Source: Microglena sp. YARC (taxonomy: Eukaryota > Chlorophyta > Chlorophyceae > Chlamydomonadales > Chlamydomonadaceae). Taken from it: DNA of 64,000 nt. The stretch lies in the NCBI GenBank assembly GCA_022414725.1, contig CM039463.1:86133711-86197710 (forward strand), in the 5' to 3' direction. The position numbers and the translations under genes are program-made. This document shows positions 20,525 to 31,730 of the stretch, piece by piece. Below the pieces are notes generated by a model. That model ran no database searches, was not told the DNA's origin, and worked only from the letters and a program-made list of their open reading frames with translations. Positions within the stretch are counted from its first letter, which is position 1. Every line of letters starts with the position of its first letter.

Positions 20525-21130
20525 ATAGGGACTTCAGCCTGCCGTCTGTATTGGCTTCTTGTCGTGCTGCTGCAAGTCTCGGTAATCCCTGACAGTCGGT
20601 TATTCTGCACCCAGTTCGTTCAGTAACTGCCAGGAGCATCCGAGCATCCGGTAGAACCCAGCCCTCGTATGTGCCTCCGGGCATTCTAGCCGAGTTCCTC
20701 TAGCATTCAACACGCCCCATCACTTCATCGCGCGCATAGCGCCTTTCCATCGATAATCAGATTCTTCGTTTCCAGAGTCCCCCTTGCGGTCCATTGCCAA
20801 ACAGAACCCGTCCATTAACTCTACTAACGAGAAACCCTCTCCCTCACCTGAATGCACGCAGTTCAGGCAGACATCAACAAGCCTCCATCGGAATAAACGC
20901 AGAATCAGGCTATCAGAGGTGAGGTACGGTTATGATAAAGCGCTGCGATAGGTCGGCAAATTACGAGGTGATCAGATTGTGAGTTCCGCCCAGTCAGTTG
21001 GAGTCGGTTGCTCAGGTGACCTGGGCTAAGGAGGAGATCGGATTAGAAGGGGTCCACATAAGAGCGCAGTGTCCAGCGACAGACGCCATGTCCGGATTAT
21101 GAACCTCTAGGTCGCTGAGCAATACATGGA
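20525..21130. other. Non-coding stretch, nothing recognised
   Basis: No repeat relationship to the rest of the window and no convincing open frame. Confidence 0.4.
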
Positions 21131-22700
21131 CACACTATATGACTATCAGACTGTATGTTTCTGCTGTGACACGCACCCCTTAGACTCGCTGATCATTACA
21201 CCTGGCATGCACCCATATTTACCACATGCTTTGCGTGCTCCCATGAGCAGAGCCGTATGATCTTTGCATGCAATGAGATTTGTATTATTCAGAATGTCTC
21301 CTGACGCACGATATGCTTTGGTTTCTATGATTTCTCTGTCCTACACTCAGCTTCTATGGACCTTAGATCCCTGTTATTAGTTGAGCAGCCCATGTCACTT
21401 TGACCACTACCAGACTGTATGTTTCTGCATGGCATGCACCCCTCAGACTCCCTGATCGGTACGCCTGGCATGCACCCAGATTTACAACATGCTTTGTGTG
21501 CGCCCATGAGCAGAGCCGTATGCTCTTTGCATGCAATGAGATTTGTATTATTCAGAATGTCTCCTGACGCACGATATGCTTTGGTTTCTATGATTTCTCT
21601 GTCCTACACACAGCTTCTATGGACCTTAGATCCCTGCTATTAGTTGAGCAGCCCACGTCACTTTGACCACTACCAGACTGTATGATTCTGCTGTGGCATG
21701 CACCCCTCAGACTCCCTGATCGGTACGCCTGGCATGCACCCAGATTTACAACATGCTTTGTGTGATCCCATGAGCAGAGCCGTATGTTTTTTGTATGCAA
21801 TGAGATTTGTATTCTTCAGAATGTCTCCTGACGCACGATATGCTTTGATTGCTATGATTTCTCTGTCCTACACACAGCTTCTATGGATCTTAGATCCCTG
21901 CTATTAGTTGAGCAGCCCACGTCACTTTGACCACTACCAGACTGTATGTTTCTGCTGTGGCATGCACCCCTTGGACTCCCTGATAGGTACGCCTGGCAAA
22001 CACCCAGTGTGACAGATATTGATCCTGGCCTCGCGCCCCCACGAAGGGGCGATGACTTCCGGAAGTTAGGGGAAGATGCAAGAGGGAGCGTAACGGTATG
22101 TGCCCTGTCACGCTGACGAAGCGGCGCTACACCTCGAGGTTTAGGGCGACGTGCGGGTCGATGTGAGATGGGTAGAGGCTCGAGCCTTTTCCCTTTGAGG
22201 CGGACAATAGCAAGAATCATTCCCTTGCCTTCCCGTCACTTTATATTCCCGATAAGACGTATTCATACGTTACAATTGGTCTCTAAGCCTAGTCCTTTTT
22301 CATGCTAACCCCCTCCCCACCCGCAGATCAACGCCCTCTCCGCTGGACGTTCCTTTTCGCTGGACCCTCTGCCCACCCGCCCCGCTCCCCGACACAGAGG
22401 CTGCTGCCCCATCGGTAAGAGGTACGACGTATTCATTTGTTACACCCAGATTTTACCGCATGCTTTGCGTGCGCCCATGAGCAGAGCCGTATGCTCTTGA
22501 GATTTGCATTCTTCAGGATGTCTCCTGACGCACGATATGCTTTGGTTTCTATGATTTCTCTATCCTACACTTAGCTTCTATGGACCTTAGACTCCCTGAT
22601 CCGTATGCCTGGCAAACACCCAGATTTTACCGTATGCTTTGAGTGCGCCCATGAGCAGAGCTGTATGCTTTTTGCATGCACTGACATTTGTATTTTTGAA
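21131..22700. repeat. About 265-bp satellite array
   Basis: Units start near 21137, 21405, 21668 and 21932; the fourth is split by an insertion (22008-22444) and resumes at 22445. A further partial unit runs from about 22580. Hallmarks are CAGACTGTATGTTTCTGC, GCATGCACCC, CATGAGCAGAGCCGTATG, CCTGACGCACGATATGC and CTTCTATGGACCTTAGA. Open frames in it are repeats of the same out-of-context reading. Confidence 0.9.
22008..22444. mobile_element. Solo-LTR-like insertion, TSD CCCAG
   Basis: Starts TGTGACAGATATTG and ends CATTTGTTACA. CCCAG lies on each side (22003-22007, 22445-22449), interrupting the satellite exactly. GACGTATTCATACGTTACA at 22257-22275 nearly repeats the terminal GACGTATTCATTTGTTACA, so the end of the element may be partly duplicated. 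Length is 437 bp with no coding sequence. Confidence 0.8.
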
Positions 22701-22849
22701 CATAGCACGTAATGCTTTGGTTTCTCTCCTTTCTTTGTCTTACACATTTAATTGGCTTCTATGGAGCTTTAAAATTAGCATTGTCGAGTGCTTGTGTTTT
22801 TTGAAGAGCCATTCTTTTAATATGCTGACATCTGTTCAATTATATTGTT

Positions 22850-22912
22850 TTTACTGCCAAAGACACCGACCAGCCAATTTGCTGGCTGGAGCCATGTAAC
22901 CAAGTTCAAGTA
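22850..22912 (-). repeat. CAGCCAGCAA-TTGGCTG module
   Basis: Minus-strand copy of the hairpin-prone module found in the large repeat (7485, 7632, 8005, 25459). It lies just upstream of the gene exon at 22960. Confidence 0.7.
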
Positions 22913-22959
22913 TGTCCAAATTTGCGCTGACATTCTTCTTCTTGCTTTGCTGTGTGCAG

Positions 22960-24124
22960 GCGCGACAGTAACTCGATGTCAGCATCAACTACAGATACTA
23001 GCATCGCACCTTCCACGCTAGCTGGACCTGGGTCTGAGCAAGAGTGCCGTGGCCTGGACTGTGGTGGTTATTGTCCTTTCACAATGATCTTCAGTGCATT
23101 GCAGTCTGGCTCCACCACCGGAGCTGATGAGGCAGCTCAAATTCCTGTGGCGCTTCAATGGATTAAGAGCAGCCTCTTTGCAGCTAAGGAGGCTGTAGAC
23201 GAGGATGGCCTTCCAAGCCCGGAGGCTGTCCAATTTGCGTCTGTGACCTGCCTTGAGATACTTAAGGCTTGTGCCAAAGAAGGCAAGGTCGGCCCAGCTC
23301 AGGCCATGGTGGCAGCTGCCAACTGCGCTCGTGTGTATCATGATGCACTGATGGAGGTAAGGAAATCTCTTTCAGATGGTATTGAGTGTGATACCAATGC
23401 TTTCCTTCAAGACTACGCCAATGCTGTAGCTGTGAACAGCTATGCCAGGTTCATGTTAGGCTTGGCCAAGGATGAATTCCCCAGTCACTTCGCAATCCTT
23501 ACGGACTTCCAAGCTGGTCACCAGGCATTAGCTGCCAGCTATGGCAGTTTTGGAGCCTGGTGCTACAAGAGCATGGCTGCTGTGGTATCCTCACTCTCCT
23601 CCATAGCACGTCGCTCCCTGGATCCACAACAGCTTCCTCATCCACAGCCTACTCCTCCACAGCTGAGTACTGGTGCTACAAGTGTGCCACTCTCCCACCC
23701 TCGCTCCCACCCCCTCCCAGACATCCTCACAGACTCCCGCTCCCACCCCCGCTCCCACCCCCTCCCAGACATCCTCACAGACTCCCGCTCCCACCCCCGC
23801 TCCCACCCCCTCCCAGACATCCTCACAGACTCCCGCTCCCACCCCCGCTCCCACCCCCTCCCAGACATCCTCACAGACTCCCGCTCCCACCCCCTCCCAG
23901 ACGCCCTCACAGACTCCCGCTCCCACCCCCTCCCAGACATCCTCACAGACTCCCGCTTTCACCCCCGCTCCCACCCCCTCCAAGACATCCTCACAGACTC
24001 CCGCACCCACCCCTGCTCCCACCCCCTCTATGCCCCCCGCTCCCAGTTTCTCATTGTCCCCCTTTTTCTGGCCCTAATCATCGGTTTATTAATCAGTTTT
24101 CTGATTCGTAATCTGATCTTGTAG
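22960..24124 (+). CDS. Helical protein with Pro/Ser/Asp repeats and a C-terminal membrane anchor
   Basis: The exon follows a strong acceptor (TTCTTCTTGCTTTGCTGTGTGCAG). An in-frame ATG at 22976 would also give a 382-residue protein, so this may be the last exon or the whole coding region. Residues ~35-230 look folded and largely helical (ALQWIKSSLFAAKEAV, SVTCLEILKACAKEG, ANAVAVNSYARFMLGLAKDE, YKSMAAVVSSLSSIARRSL). Then come ~7 copies of a 16-residue repeat (SHPLPDILTDSRSHPR), and finally a hydrophobic helix (FLIVPLFLALIIGLLISFLI) with RNLIL at the C terminus, as in tail-anchored proteins. Stop TAG. The family is not recognised. Two later copies of the 3' end keep the membrane-helix frame, which supports this frame over the two others that the repeat leaves open. 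Confidence 0.65.
23695..24030 (+). repeat. 48-bp coding minisatellite
   Basis: The unit is CCCACCCCCTCCCAGACATC, CTCACAGACTCCCGCT and CCCACCCCCGCT; some units lack the last block and so are 36 bp. All three plus-strand frames are open, giving HPLPDILTDSR, APTPSQTSSQTP and PPPRHPHRLPLPP readings. Length changes of 12 or 48 bp never alter the frame. Confidence 0.9.
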
Positions 24125-24344
24125 TTGGCCACCCTCCTTTGTTTCTTTTCTTCTCCTCCTTCAGTTTTCTGCTCCGGTGATTGATCGAGGATGCACACAC
24201 CGGCTATCTCCCTTTTATGTTCGTTTCCTTCGTAGTTAGTTTTCCCTTATTTTGTAGCTTGGTTGGTCAGGTATCAGCTTCCTTTGCGGGTGTGTGCTGT
24301 GTGCATGGGCGGGCAACACGCTCGTTAATTCCCAGAGGCAGGTG
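24125..24344 (+). other. 3' flank of the anchored-protein gene
   Basis: T-rich, non-coding. Its first ~115 bp recur at 24778-24895 and 46320-46440, downstream of the duplicated gene ends. Confidence 0.5.
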
Positions 24345-24657
24345 GAAGATTCTTGCCGGCCGCTCAATGCCGTTTAGTTTTTTTCTTCTTACCTCGGCGT
24401 GTTTCCTTAGGTCCTTGCTCTCTCTTTGTTTTTTCCCGTCTTTGGTCTTCTTCTTAGTTGTCCCTTCTCTTGGGCTTCATGTTTCTTTCCGGACTTTCTC
24501 CTCGTCCCTCTAGTCTGTTCGTTTTCTGCTCCCGTCCTCCTGTGTCCCTTAAGTCGCCCTAGTGGTATCCGTCCCTTGACCGTTCTTATCTTCTGTCTTT
24601 TTTCCTTGGTCACCAAGAGTTAATTTTTATTAGATGCGCCTTTTCCTAGTTCCCTTG

Positions 24658-24778
24658 TAAAAAAACGTCTCCACCTCCTCACAGACCCCAGCTCCCAGTT
24701 TCTCTCTGCCCCTCTTCTTCTGGTCCTCCTTATCGGTTTGTTGATCAGTTTTCTGATTCGTATTCTTATCTTGTAGTT
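24658..24778 (+). pseudogene. Duplicated 3' end of the anchored-protein gene (copy B)
   Basis: Matches 24000-24124. Starting at CTCCACCTCCTCACAGACCC, the frame reads SSQFLSAPLLLVLLIGLLIS then FLIRILIL and TAG, close to the parent helix FLIVPLFLALIIGLLISFLI. Substitutions mostly keep hydrophobic residues. No upstream coding sequence is present, so this is a gene fragment. Confidence 0.75.
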
Positions 24779-25069
24779 CGCCACCCCCCTTTGTTTGCTT
24801 CTCCTCGTTCAGTTTTCTGCTCTAGTGACTGATCGAGGACGCACACCCCAGCTGCCAACCTTTTCTGTTAGTTTCCTTCCTAGTTTGTTTTAAAGATAAT
24901 TGCAAGATAAAATACAAACGTTGATACAAACAATCAAAAACCTAAGCAGTATAATACATATGTACTTTATCATATATCTTTATACATTCACACATAAAAA
25001 GACGACCAGAGGCTGAAAGGCGCCAAGTGCCATTTGGGTTCCGTTTCAACCTGAACTTGGTTACATATG

Positions 25070-25307
25070 TTGTATTACGACTAATACGTCGTCTCTAGAG
25101 TAGGCAAAGAGCGCACAGGTCTAAGTCCCCTCCAGGGCATGTGCCGCCTGCAGCCCAGGACCTAGGCCAGCTATGGCCCGCGCGCCGCAATGCAGTTCTA
25201 GACTGTACTGCTTTGCATCTCCTTTATCAGTCGCGCTACTGCGCGTAATAGCTATCTTCTATGTAACCGAGTTTGAGCTTGCAGCCTATGCTACCGAACG
25301 CGAAAAC
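25070..25307. mobile_element. About 238-bp insertion element, copy 1
   Basis: The block GTAGGCAAAGAGCGCACAGG, TCTAAGTCCCCTCCAGGGC and CAGCTATGGCC is absent at the matching point of copy A (near 8010). ATAT flanks both ends. Related copies are at 37297-37535 and 46611-46849. It has no coding sequence. Class unknown: it lacks clear Pol III boxes and long inverted ends. Confidence 0.65.
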
Positions 25308-25576
25308 ATATACTGGTAGTCAACCAGCAATTCGGCCGCTCGCTATCTCTAGCAGTGAAAATACAGTTACCAGGAAAATGTAATGTTCCGTTTCAGCACA
25401 GCGAAAGGCGGACCGAATGTGAAATGACAATGAGATGTTACCAATGACCTGCCATAACTTGGTCACATGACTCCAGCCTTAGAGGCTGCTTGCCGTCTTG
25501 AATAGTAACATACCGGTAGTCAATTCCAACCGAAGCATTATTTTCAATATATTTTTGATCAAATCCCTAATACAAT

Positions 25577-25951
25577 TGTCAGCTTGAATACACTCCAGAG
25601 AGTGGACAAAGATGCTTGCGTGAGCAGACGCGCCAATCTATATATGCGGAGACGAGAATAGCATTACAAGGAAAGGCGGACGCCAAAGGACACCAGCGGT
25701 GGGAGAGGCGGGTGCCTGTAACCTGACTAGAACCTAAGCCAGGAATCTTAAGCCGGGCACAGGCAATACAGCGCGTGTCAGTGAGACCGGTGACGCAGCC
25801 AACAGGAAGCTGTCACTGAGTCACTCAAAGGATGACACAGTCTACGGGAAGCTGTCACTACGGGAAGCTGGCAGAGCCGATAGTTCTAAGGAAGTACATA
25901 AGTAGTCACCAAGTCATAAAACGCGTGAGAGCACCGCAATTCATGCTGACA
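25577..25951 (-). repeat. E1 3' LTR (375 bp)
   Basis: Matches 36614-36972 except for a 16-bp tandem duplication around CTACGGGAAGCTGTCA. The minus-strand purine tract lies at 25952-25961. Confidence 0.93.
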
Positions 25952-26259
25952 CTCCACCTATGACACAGGTGACATACAATACTACTTCTCCACCTATGGC
26001 ACTGGTGACATAGAACTATATGTAACAATTAAAAAAAAAAATCAAAGAACTCCGAAAAATCGAGAGAACTTCAAATGGAACCCAAAGGGTGATATGAAGG
26101 AATGAAACAAGGCAAAAACCAAAAATTTGCCAAGTTAGAAAAAGATGAAAAACGAATATCAAAGATGGGTAACAACGGTATAGAAAACCCGATCCGGGAA
26201 TAGGAACCTAATGCCAAACAATGATAACCAAAGAAACCAATGTAACCAAAAAAATGACC

Positions 26260-29200
26260 CTAAGAAGAAGAAGAAGTCATTCCAAGCATTCGGACAAACC
26301 TCCAGAACACAGCAGGATCAAGGGGCTTGGTGAAGGGGTCAGCACAGTTGTCCTTGGTGTTAACATAGGCAACATCTAGTTGACCATCCTCCACCAGCTC
26401 CTTGATGTAGTGATGAATAACATCAATGTGCTTGCTGCGAGGGAGCAGCTGCCAGTCATTGGCCCAACTCAGAAACCCTAAGTTGTCACCCTGAATGGTA
26501 ACCAAACCACAAGGCAGACCCAGATCCACCCTCAACTTCTTCAACCATTGCACCTCCCTGGCAGCCTGAGACAGGGCCTGATACTCAGCCTCACTAGAGC
26601 TAATGGCAACAGTAGGCTGCCTCTTGCTCATCCAGTTCACTATGCACCCCCCAGCTAGCACAGCAAAGCCAGTCTGAGACCTCCTGTCAGATCCATCATC
26701 AGCAAAGGATGAGTCACTAAAGACAGTAAAAGAGAACTCAGGGCTGTGGGTGTAAGTGAGTCCCAGGTGGGAATGTGTCCTCAAATACAAGAGCAAACGC
26801 TTGGCTGCCCCCAGAGGGGGACGGTAGGGTGAGCAGAAAAACCTGGACAGGTAGCTCACAGCAAAAGAAATATCAGGCCTGGTGCAAGTAGCCAGGTATA
26901 GCAAAGCACCTACAAGAGAGAGGTACTGACCATTAGAGGCCAGGGGTTCCCCAGGAGGGTCAGTGACGGTGCACTTGGCCATGGGGGCACCAAACTTGGG
27001 CTTGGCAGCAGCAGTAAGACCAAACTGCTCCACCAGATCAACAATGTAGGAGTGCTGGGAGAGGTTGACTTGAACACACCTGCCGTCAGAGTCAAGTGTA
27101 ACAGCCATGTCCAATGAGAGGAACTGAACTGGTACACCCATCTCTTTGACCTCCCAGCCAGCCTTCTTCATTGCCTTGATCAGCAAAGCATACCTATCCA
27201 GCTCACTAAAAGCACAGATAAAATCATCAACATAGGTCAGGACATAGCTCCACCCACCAATAGAATCTCTCCTAAAATACAGAGCAGGTTCTGCCTAGCA
27301 CATAGTAAACCCATGTGCAACCAAAACCCGCTTGACATCCATACTCCAAGCCCTGGGCGCCTGTTTCAAACCATGAAGGGACTTGATCAGTTTGCACACA
27401 AGGGGAACACCGTTAGGACCAAGTACCTTAAAGCCCTCAGGCTGGTGGCAGTACAGGTCCAGACCAGGTTCTAGCTTAGCATTCAGAAATGCAGTCTTGA
27501 TGTCCAGCTGCCGAACAAACATTTTTCTATGAGTGATGGCAGCAAGGAGCACCCTCAGACCTGCTTTAGAAGAAACGGGGGCATATACGTTAGGAAAGTC
27601 CAGCCCAGGACGCTGCAGAAAACCGAGGACCACAAAACGTGCCTTGAAGCGCACAGAAACATCAACCCCAACCTTCTTCACAAATAACCACCTGCCAGAC
27701 AGGATCCTCTGCTTAGGAGGCTGTGGAGTGAGAGCCCAAGTACCATGGGCATGTAGGGACGCCATCTCATCCTTCATAGCAAGCAGCCACTGATCCCTGT
27801 CAGGGTTGGAGGGAAGCATGGCAGCTTTATAGGTTAGTGCAGTGGAGGTGGAAATATATGCTCCCACGTACAAGCAGTTTACTTGTACATGAGCAGCGGG
27901 GGTATCAGCAATATCAGCAGTAACCGGTAGTATAGCCCCCAGTGCAGAACTACTGCCTGGTTGAACAAGGCCGGCCTTATTTGCCGCTATATCAACGAAG
28001 CCTGGGTCGACCGGAACACCCCAGCCATACGCAGTATCGGAACCAGACCAGTGTTCAAGATCATCACTTGCGCTATCGGCAACGGCTACATCATCACATG
28101 GGCTTGACCCGAATAATCCACCAGGGATGGCAGGAGGCGAAGGGATTAACAACACCTGCGAGCCATCCGAGGTGGTCGGAGGTTGGCGACTATTAGGCAA
28201 TGGACCTGATCCAGGTACCACTATGATCGAAGGCTGTCTTAATCCTAAAGCGTCACCGACGGAACGTGGCGCAGAGGAGGGCCTGGCGACCCCCTGAGAT
28301 TCGGGTAAAACAGTATCTGAAGGAACTTCGGAATCCCGCCCGCCCAGTACCTTTACACGCAATACAGCACCATCAGCCCCTGACCTGGGACGCAAGGTCA
28401 TCCCATGACCAGGGCAGCGGTCGACAATTGGGGTTGGCAAAGGGTCTTAGGCATTAACCGCAGACTCAGGCATGTGTCCGTTGATAGCAGCAGGGATGCG
28501 AGAAAACAGCGGAGACCCGTCATAAGGAAACAGCCCAGGAATACAGTTATTGCTAAACTATTCATAGAAGAGTACATCACGACTCTCTACTACCTGGCGC
28601 AACTTAGGAACCCAAACAAAATAACCCTTACTCACCAGGGAATACCCAACCAGTCTACCAGATAACGCCCTTTCGTCCAGCTTGTTGCGTTTCTTCCCAT
28701 TGACTAACGTGACGTAGCAAGGGCAACCAAACACACGCAACAACGACACATCAGGCACAACCCCAAAGAACAGCTCGTGTGGAGTCTTGTCTCCCTGATT
28801 GGGCAGACGATTACGAAGGTAACAAGCAGCTAGGAAGGCATAGGGCCAGAACGACTTAGCTAGTTTAGACTCCAGGTGGATGCTCCTAGCTATAGACTGT
28901 AAGACCCCATTGTACCTCTCCACAGTTGCATTCTGCTGTGCAGTGTATGCCAACGATAATACATGCACTGCCCCAACCGATATCAGCCAATCCTCGAACC
29001 ACTTTACTATAAACTCCTTAGCCCTGTCAGATCTCAGACACTTAAAGGCAAACCCATGCAGCTGATTCATCCATCTGAGGATGATAGTTTGGACTGCTAA
29101 GGGAGCTTCATCCCTGGTCCTCAAGCACAATACCTCAGCATAGCCAGAGTATTGGTCTGTGAGGCACAGAATATAAAACTCCCCACGCAGACCTCTAATA

Positions 29201-29970
29201 TGAACTGGTCCCATGATATCCAAGTGAAGGCGTTGGAGAGGTGCACGGATCTTAGTGGTGCTTTCTTTAGGAAAAGGGAGACGTTTGCCCTTAGCCTTCT
29301 GACAAGCATCACAAGGGATCTTAGCCAGTTTCTGCACCTGCTTGAGTGAGAGGGGTAAGTTTTTAACCATACCCTTCTTGACAAGTCTGCGCATGGCATC
29401 ATAGCCGGGGTGACCCAGCCGCCTATGCCACAGCCATTCAGGAGTGGTAGGGATAACAACTCCACCGTCCTCATCAACATCAAGTGCAAAAACTGGGTAA
29501 TGGTCAGCACTAAACAAACGGCCACCGGTGGTGTAACAAGGCCTACATGCAAACTTGTATACACCATCACTGGAGGCAGGGAAAGACCAGAGAACAGAAG
29601 AGCCCTGAGTGGCAGTGCAACTAAGACTATCAAAAGAAACCTTGCAGTGGTGAGAATGAGCCACTGCATTTACTGACAGGAGGTTCACCGGACAGTGAGG
29701 TATGTAGAGAACATCAGTTAGAGTGATTGATGTTGGTAACCAATCACTACATAACACAATGGTTCCCATACCTTCTGACCGTTGAACCACTCCATCACCA
29801 AATCGAACTGCTGGCTGATTTTTAGAAACATTATACACAGTGAACAAAGACTTATCACCTGTGATAGACATTCCAGCTCCAGAATCCACATGCCAGACAC
29901 CCTCAGACAGGCTTGGGCTACACACATTTGAGAACTTCGAGGTGCAGGAGAATAGGACAGAGCTTACCTC
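26260..29970 (-). pseudogene. pol: E1 copia pol (protease, integrase, RT, RNase H) with in-frame stops
   Basis: One minus-strand frame runs through the whole of pol. Protease: WHVDSGAGM near 29885. Integrase: HRRLGHPGYDAM and CDACQK zinc finger, then LDIMGP, CLRSDRAKEF and NATVERYNG supplying the D,D,E triad. RT: GRWLFVKKVGVD, RQLDIKTAFLNA, SLHGLKQAPRAW and YVDD at 27223-27234. RNase H: FSDSSFADD, ISSSEAEYQAL, QGDNLG and RSKHIDVIHHYI. These activities make and integrate the cDNA. Three stops break it: TAG at 28558-28560 after integrase, TAA at 28447-28449, and TAG at 27295-27297 between two RT motifs. There is no frameshift. The natural stop is at 26260-26262. Confidence 0.93.
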
Positions 29971-31393
29971 CTACTTCTGTATAGCAACCCCATCAATCTG
30001 AGCCTGCAAGGAGGACATTCGCCTTGGAGTAAGCGCACCAGGAAGGGCCAGGTTAACAGGCATCGGTCCAGGACGCGATGCACCATCCCTGTCCCTTTTC
30101 AGGTGCGGGTGCTTCGTCCAGCAGCGTTCCTCCGAGTGACCATCCTTATGGGGGCATGGTCCCCAAGTGCATTCCAGGCGCCTCTTGGTAGACCCAGAAC
30201 CACCACCAGTTTTCTGCCGCCGCGGAAGTGCAGCATTGGCAGGAAACTGGGGAGTGTTCCGGGACCAACCAGGGTGCCTGGCATCAGACTGAGGGAGTGC
30301 TATGTTCAGAATGTCCAGCTGCCTATATTCCTCTAGACAGGACCAGTACTCAACAGGGTGCGGGTTGTACAGCATGATACCATGCTCAATCCGCAGCGAT
30401 TCGAACCGGGGCAGACTCGCACCTTGTACTATGATGCCCATGGCGTGACGCTGAGTCTGCGGAGACCCAGCACTGCGGAGGTCAGTGCACATACCGCGAA
30501 CCCGACGAAAGAAAACGTCAACCTGCTCATGAGTGCTCATGACCGAAGCAAGATACTCTTTCAGCAAGAGAGGGACACGAGAGGCAAGGGCATCAGACTG
30601 CGGCCTCCGGATATGCAAAAAGATATCCCGATGTGAAGCAAAGTCCTGGTATACCTTGACTAAGGCATCCGTCATGTTAGCAAGCATTATGGTTAAGATC
30701 ATGAACTGTTGACGGGGCAGGGGCAGCGCACTGAAACCCAACATTGCAAGATCGACACTAGACTCACCATGAGAGGCCGAAGTTCCAGCAGCAGGAGTAG
30801 CAGTCCTAGGAGCTAAAGACTCACGAATCCCCAGAAAATACTCAGCAGCAAGACCAGCTTCATAAGCGCGCTGGTCATCTAAGTTCCTGATGAGAGACAG
30901 GGACCGCGCAACACCCACCACGAGCTCGAAATCAGGACGAACAGGACAGAAAGGGAGGGGCACCTTCACATACTGGTAACCCCGCAGGTCATTATTCCTA
31001 CGCCCAATGCCACCAAAGGTCACACCATTAGCAGGAGGGTAGTTGATCCCTGGCATAACCGGTCCCAGAAAAGCCCGACACTCTAGACCTAGCTCAGAGT
31101 ATGCCATCACACGCTTAGTGCGACCCTTGCTATCAACATTAGCCTGAGTGGCTTTCATATCCATCCTACCGTACAGAGTGCGGTCCAAGGAGTCCCCATA
31201 GTGGTGCTCCTGGCGGATACGACGACAGTCCTGCAACCGCAGGAGCAGAGGAGGTCCTCCAGTAAGCAGTAGAGGAGGTCCTCCAGTAAGCAGAGGAGGT
31301 CCTCCAGTAGAGTAGAGGAGGTCCTCCAGTAAGCAGAGGAGGTCCTCCAGTAACCTCCCAAGACTCGCATGACAGCGAAGGACGCACAGTAGG
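29971..31393 (-). pseudogene. gag: E1 gag, C-terminal two-thirds
   Basis: About 420 residues forming the nucleocapsid part of the virus-like particle. A conserved-looking core (SEQUENCE features: PLPRQQFMILTIMLANMTDA, HEQVDVFFRRVRGMCTDL, PHPVEYWSCLEEYRQL) is followed by a Cys/His knuckle (CTWGPC..DGHSEERC) near 30110-30160. It ends at TAG (29971-29973) in the same frame as pol. Upstream, at 31230-31360, a ~21-24-bp repeat (GGAGGTCCTCCAGTAAGCAG) has expanded and puts the N-terminal part in another frame. Gag is then cut by E2 and resumes at 35793. Confidence 0.85.
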
Positions 31394-31723
31394 TATCAGC
31401 ATGAATAGCGGTGCTCTCACTTGTTTTATGTCTTGGTGACTCCTTGTGTACTCCCTTAGAACTATCGGTCCTGACAGTACTGTGACAGCTTCCTGTTGGC
31501 TGCGTCACCGGTCTCTCACTGACACGCTCTGTATTGCCTGTGCCCGGCTTAAGATTCCTGGCTTAGGTTCTAGTCAGGTTACAGGCATCCGCCTCTCCCA
31601 CCGCTGGTGTCCTTTGGCGTCCGCCTGTGCTTGTAACGTTATTCTCGTCTCCGTGTATAGATTGGCGCGTCTGTTCCGCTGCTTTCATCTCTGTCCACTC
31701 CACGGAGTGTATTAAAGCTGATA
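31394..31723 (+). repeat. E2 5' LTR (330 bp)
   Basis: TATCAGCATGAATAGCGGTG start and TATTAAAGCTGATA end. Diverged relative of the E1 LTR in reverse orientation. Confidence 0.92.
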
Positions 31724-31730
31724 GGTTATC

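Noticed and set aside
21131..22700. CRISPR-like regular repeats
   Set aside because: Units are ~265 bp contiguous satellite repeats without spacers; no cas-like genes, and the DNA is eukaryotic.
23591..24111. Two further plus-strand frames and two minus-strand frames over the 48-bp repeat
   Set aside because: The duplicated gene ends preserve only the frame with the membrane helix.
25577..31723. Pairing the 25577 LTR with the 31394 LTR as one element
   Set aside because: They are in opposite orientation and have different termini; ACAAT and GTAGG target duplications show that the true pairs are 25577/36614 and 31394/35463.
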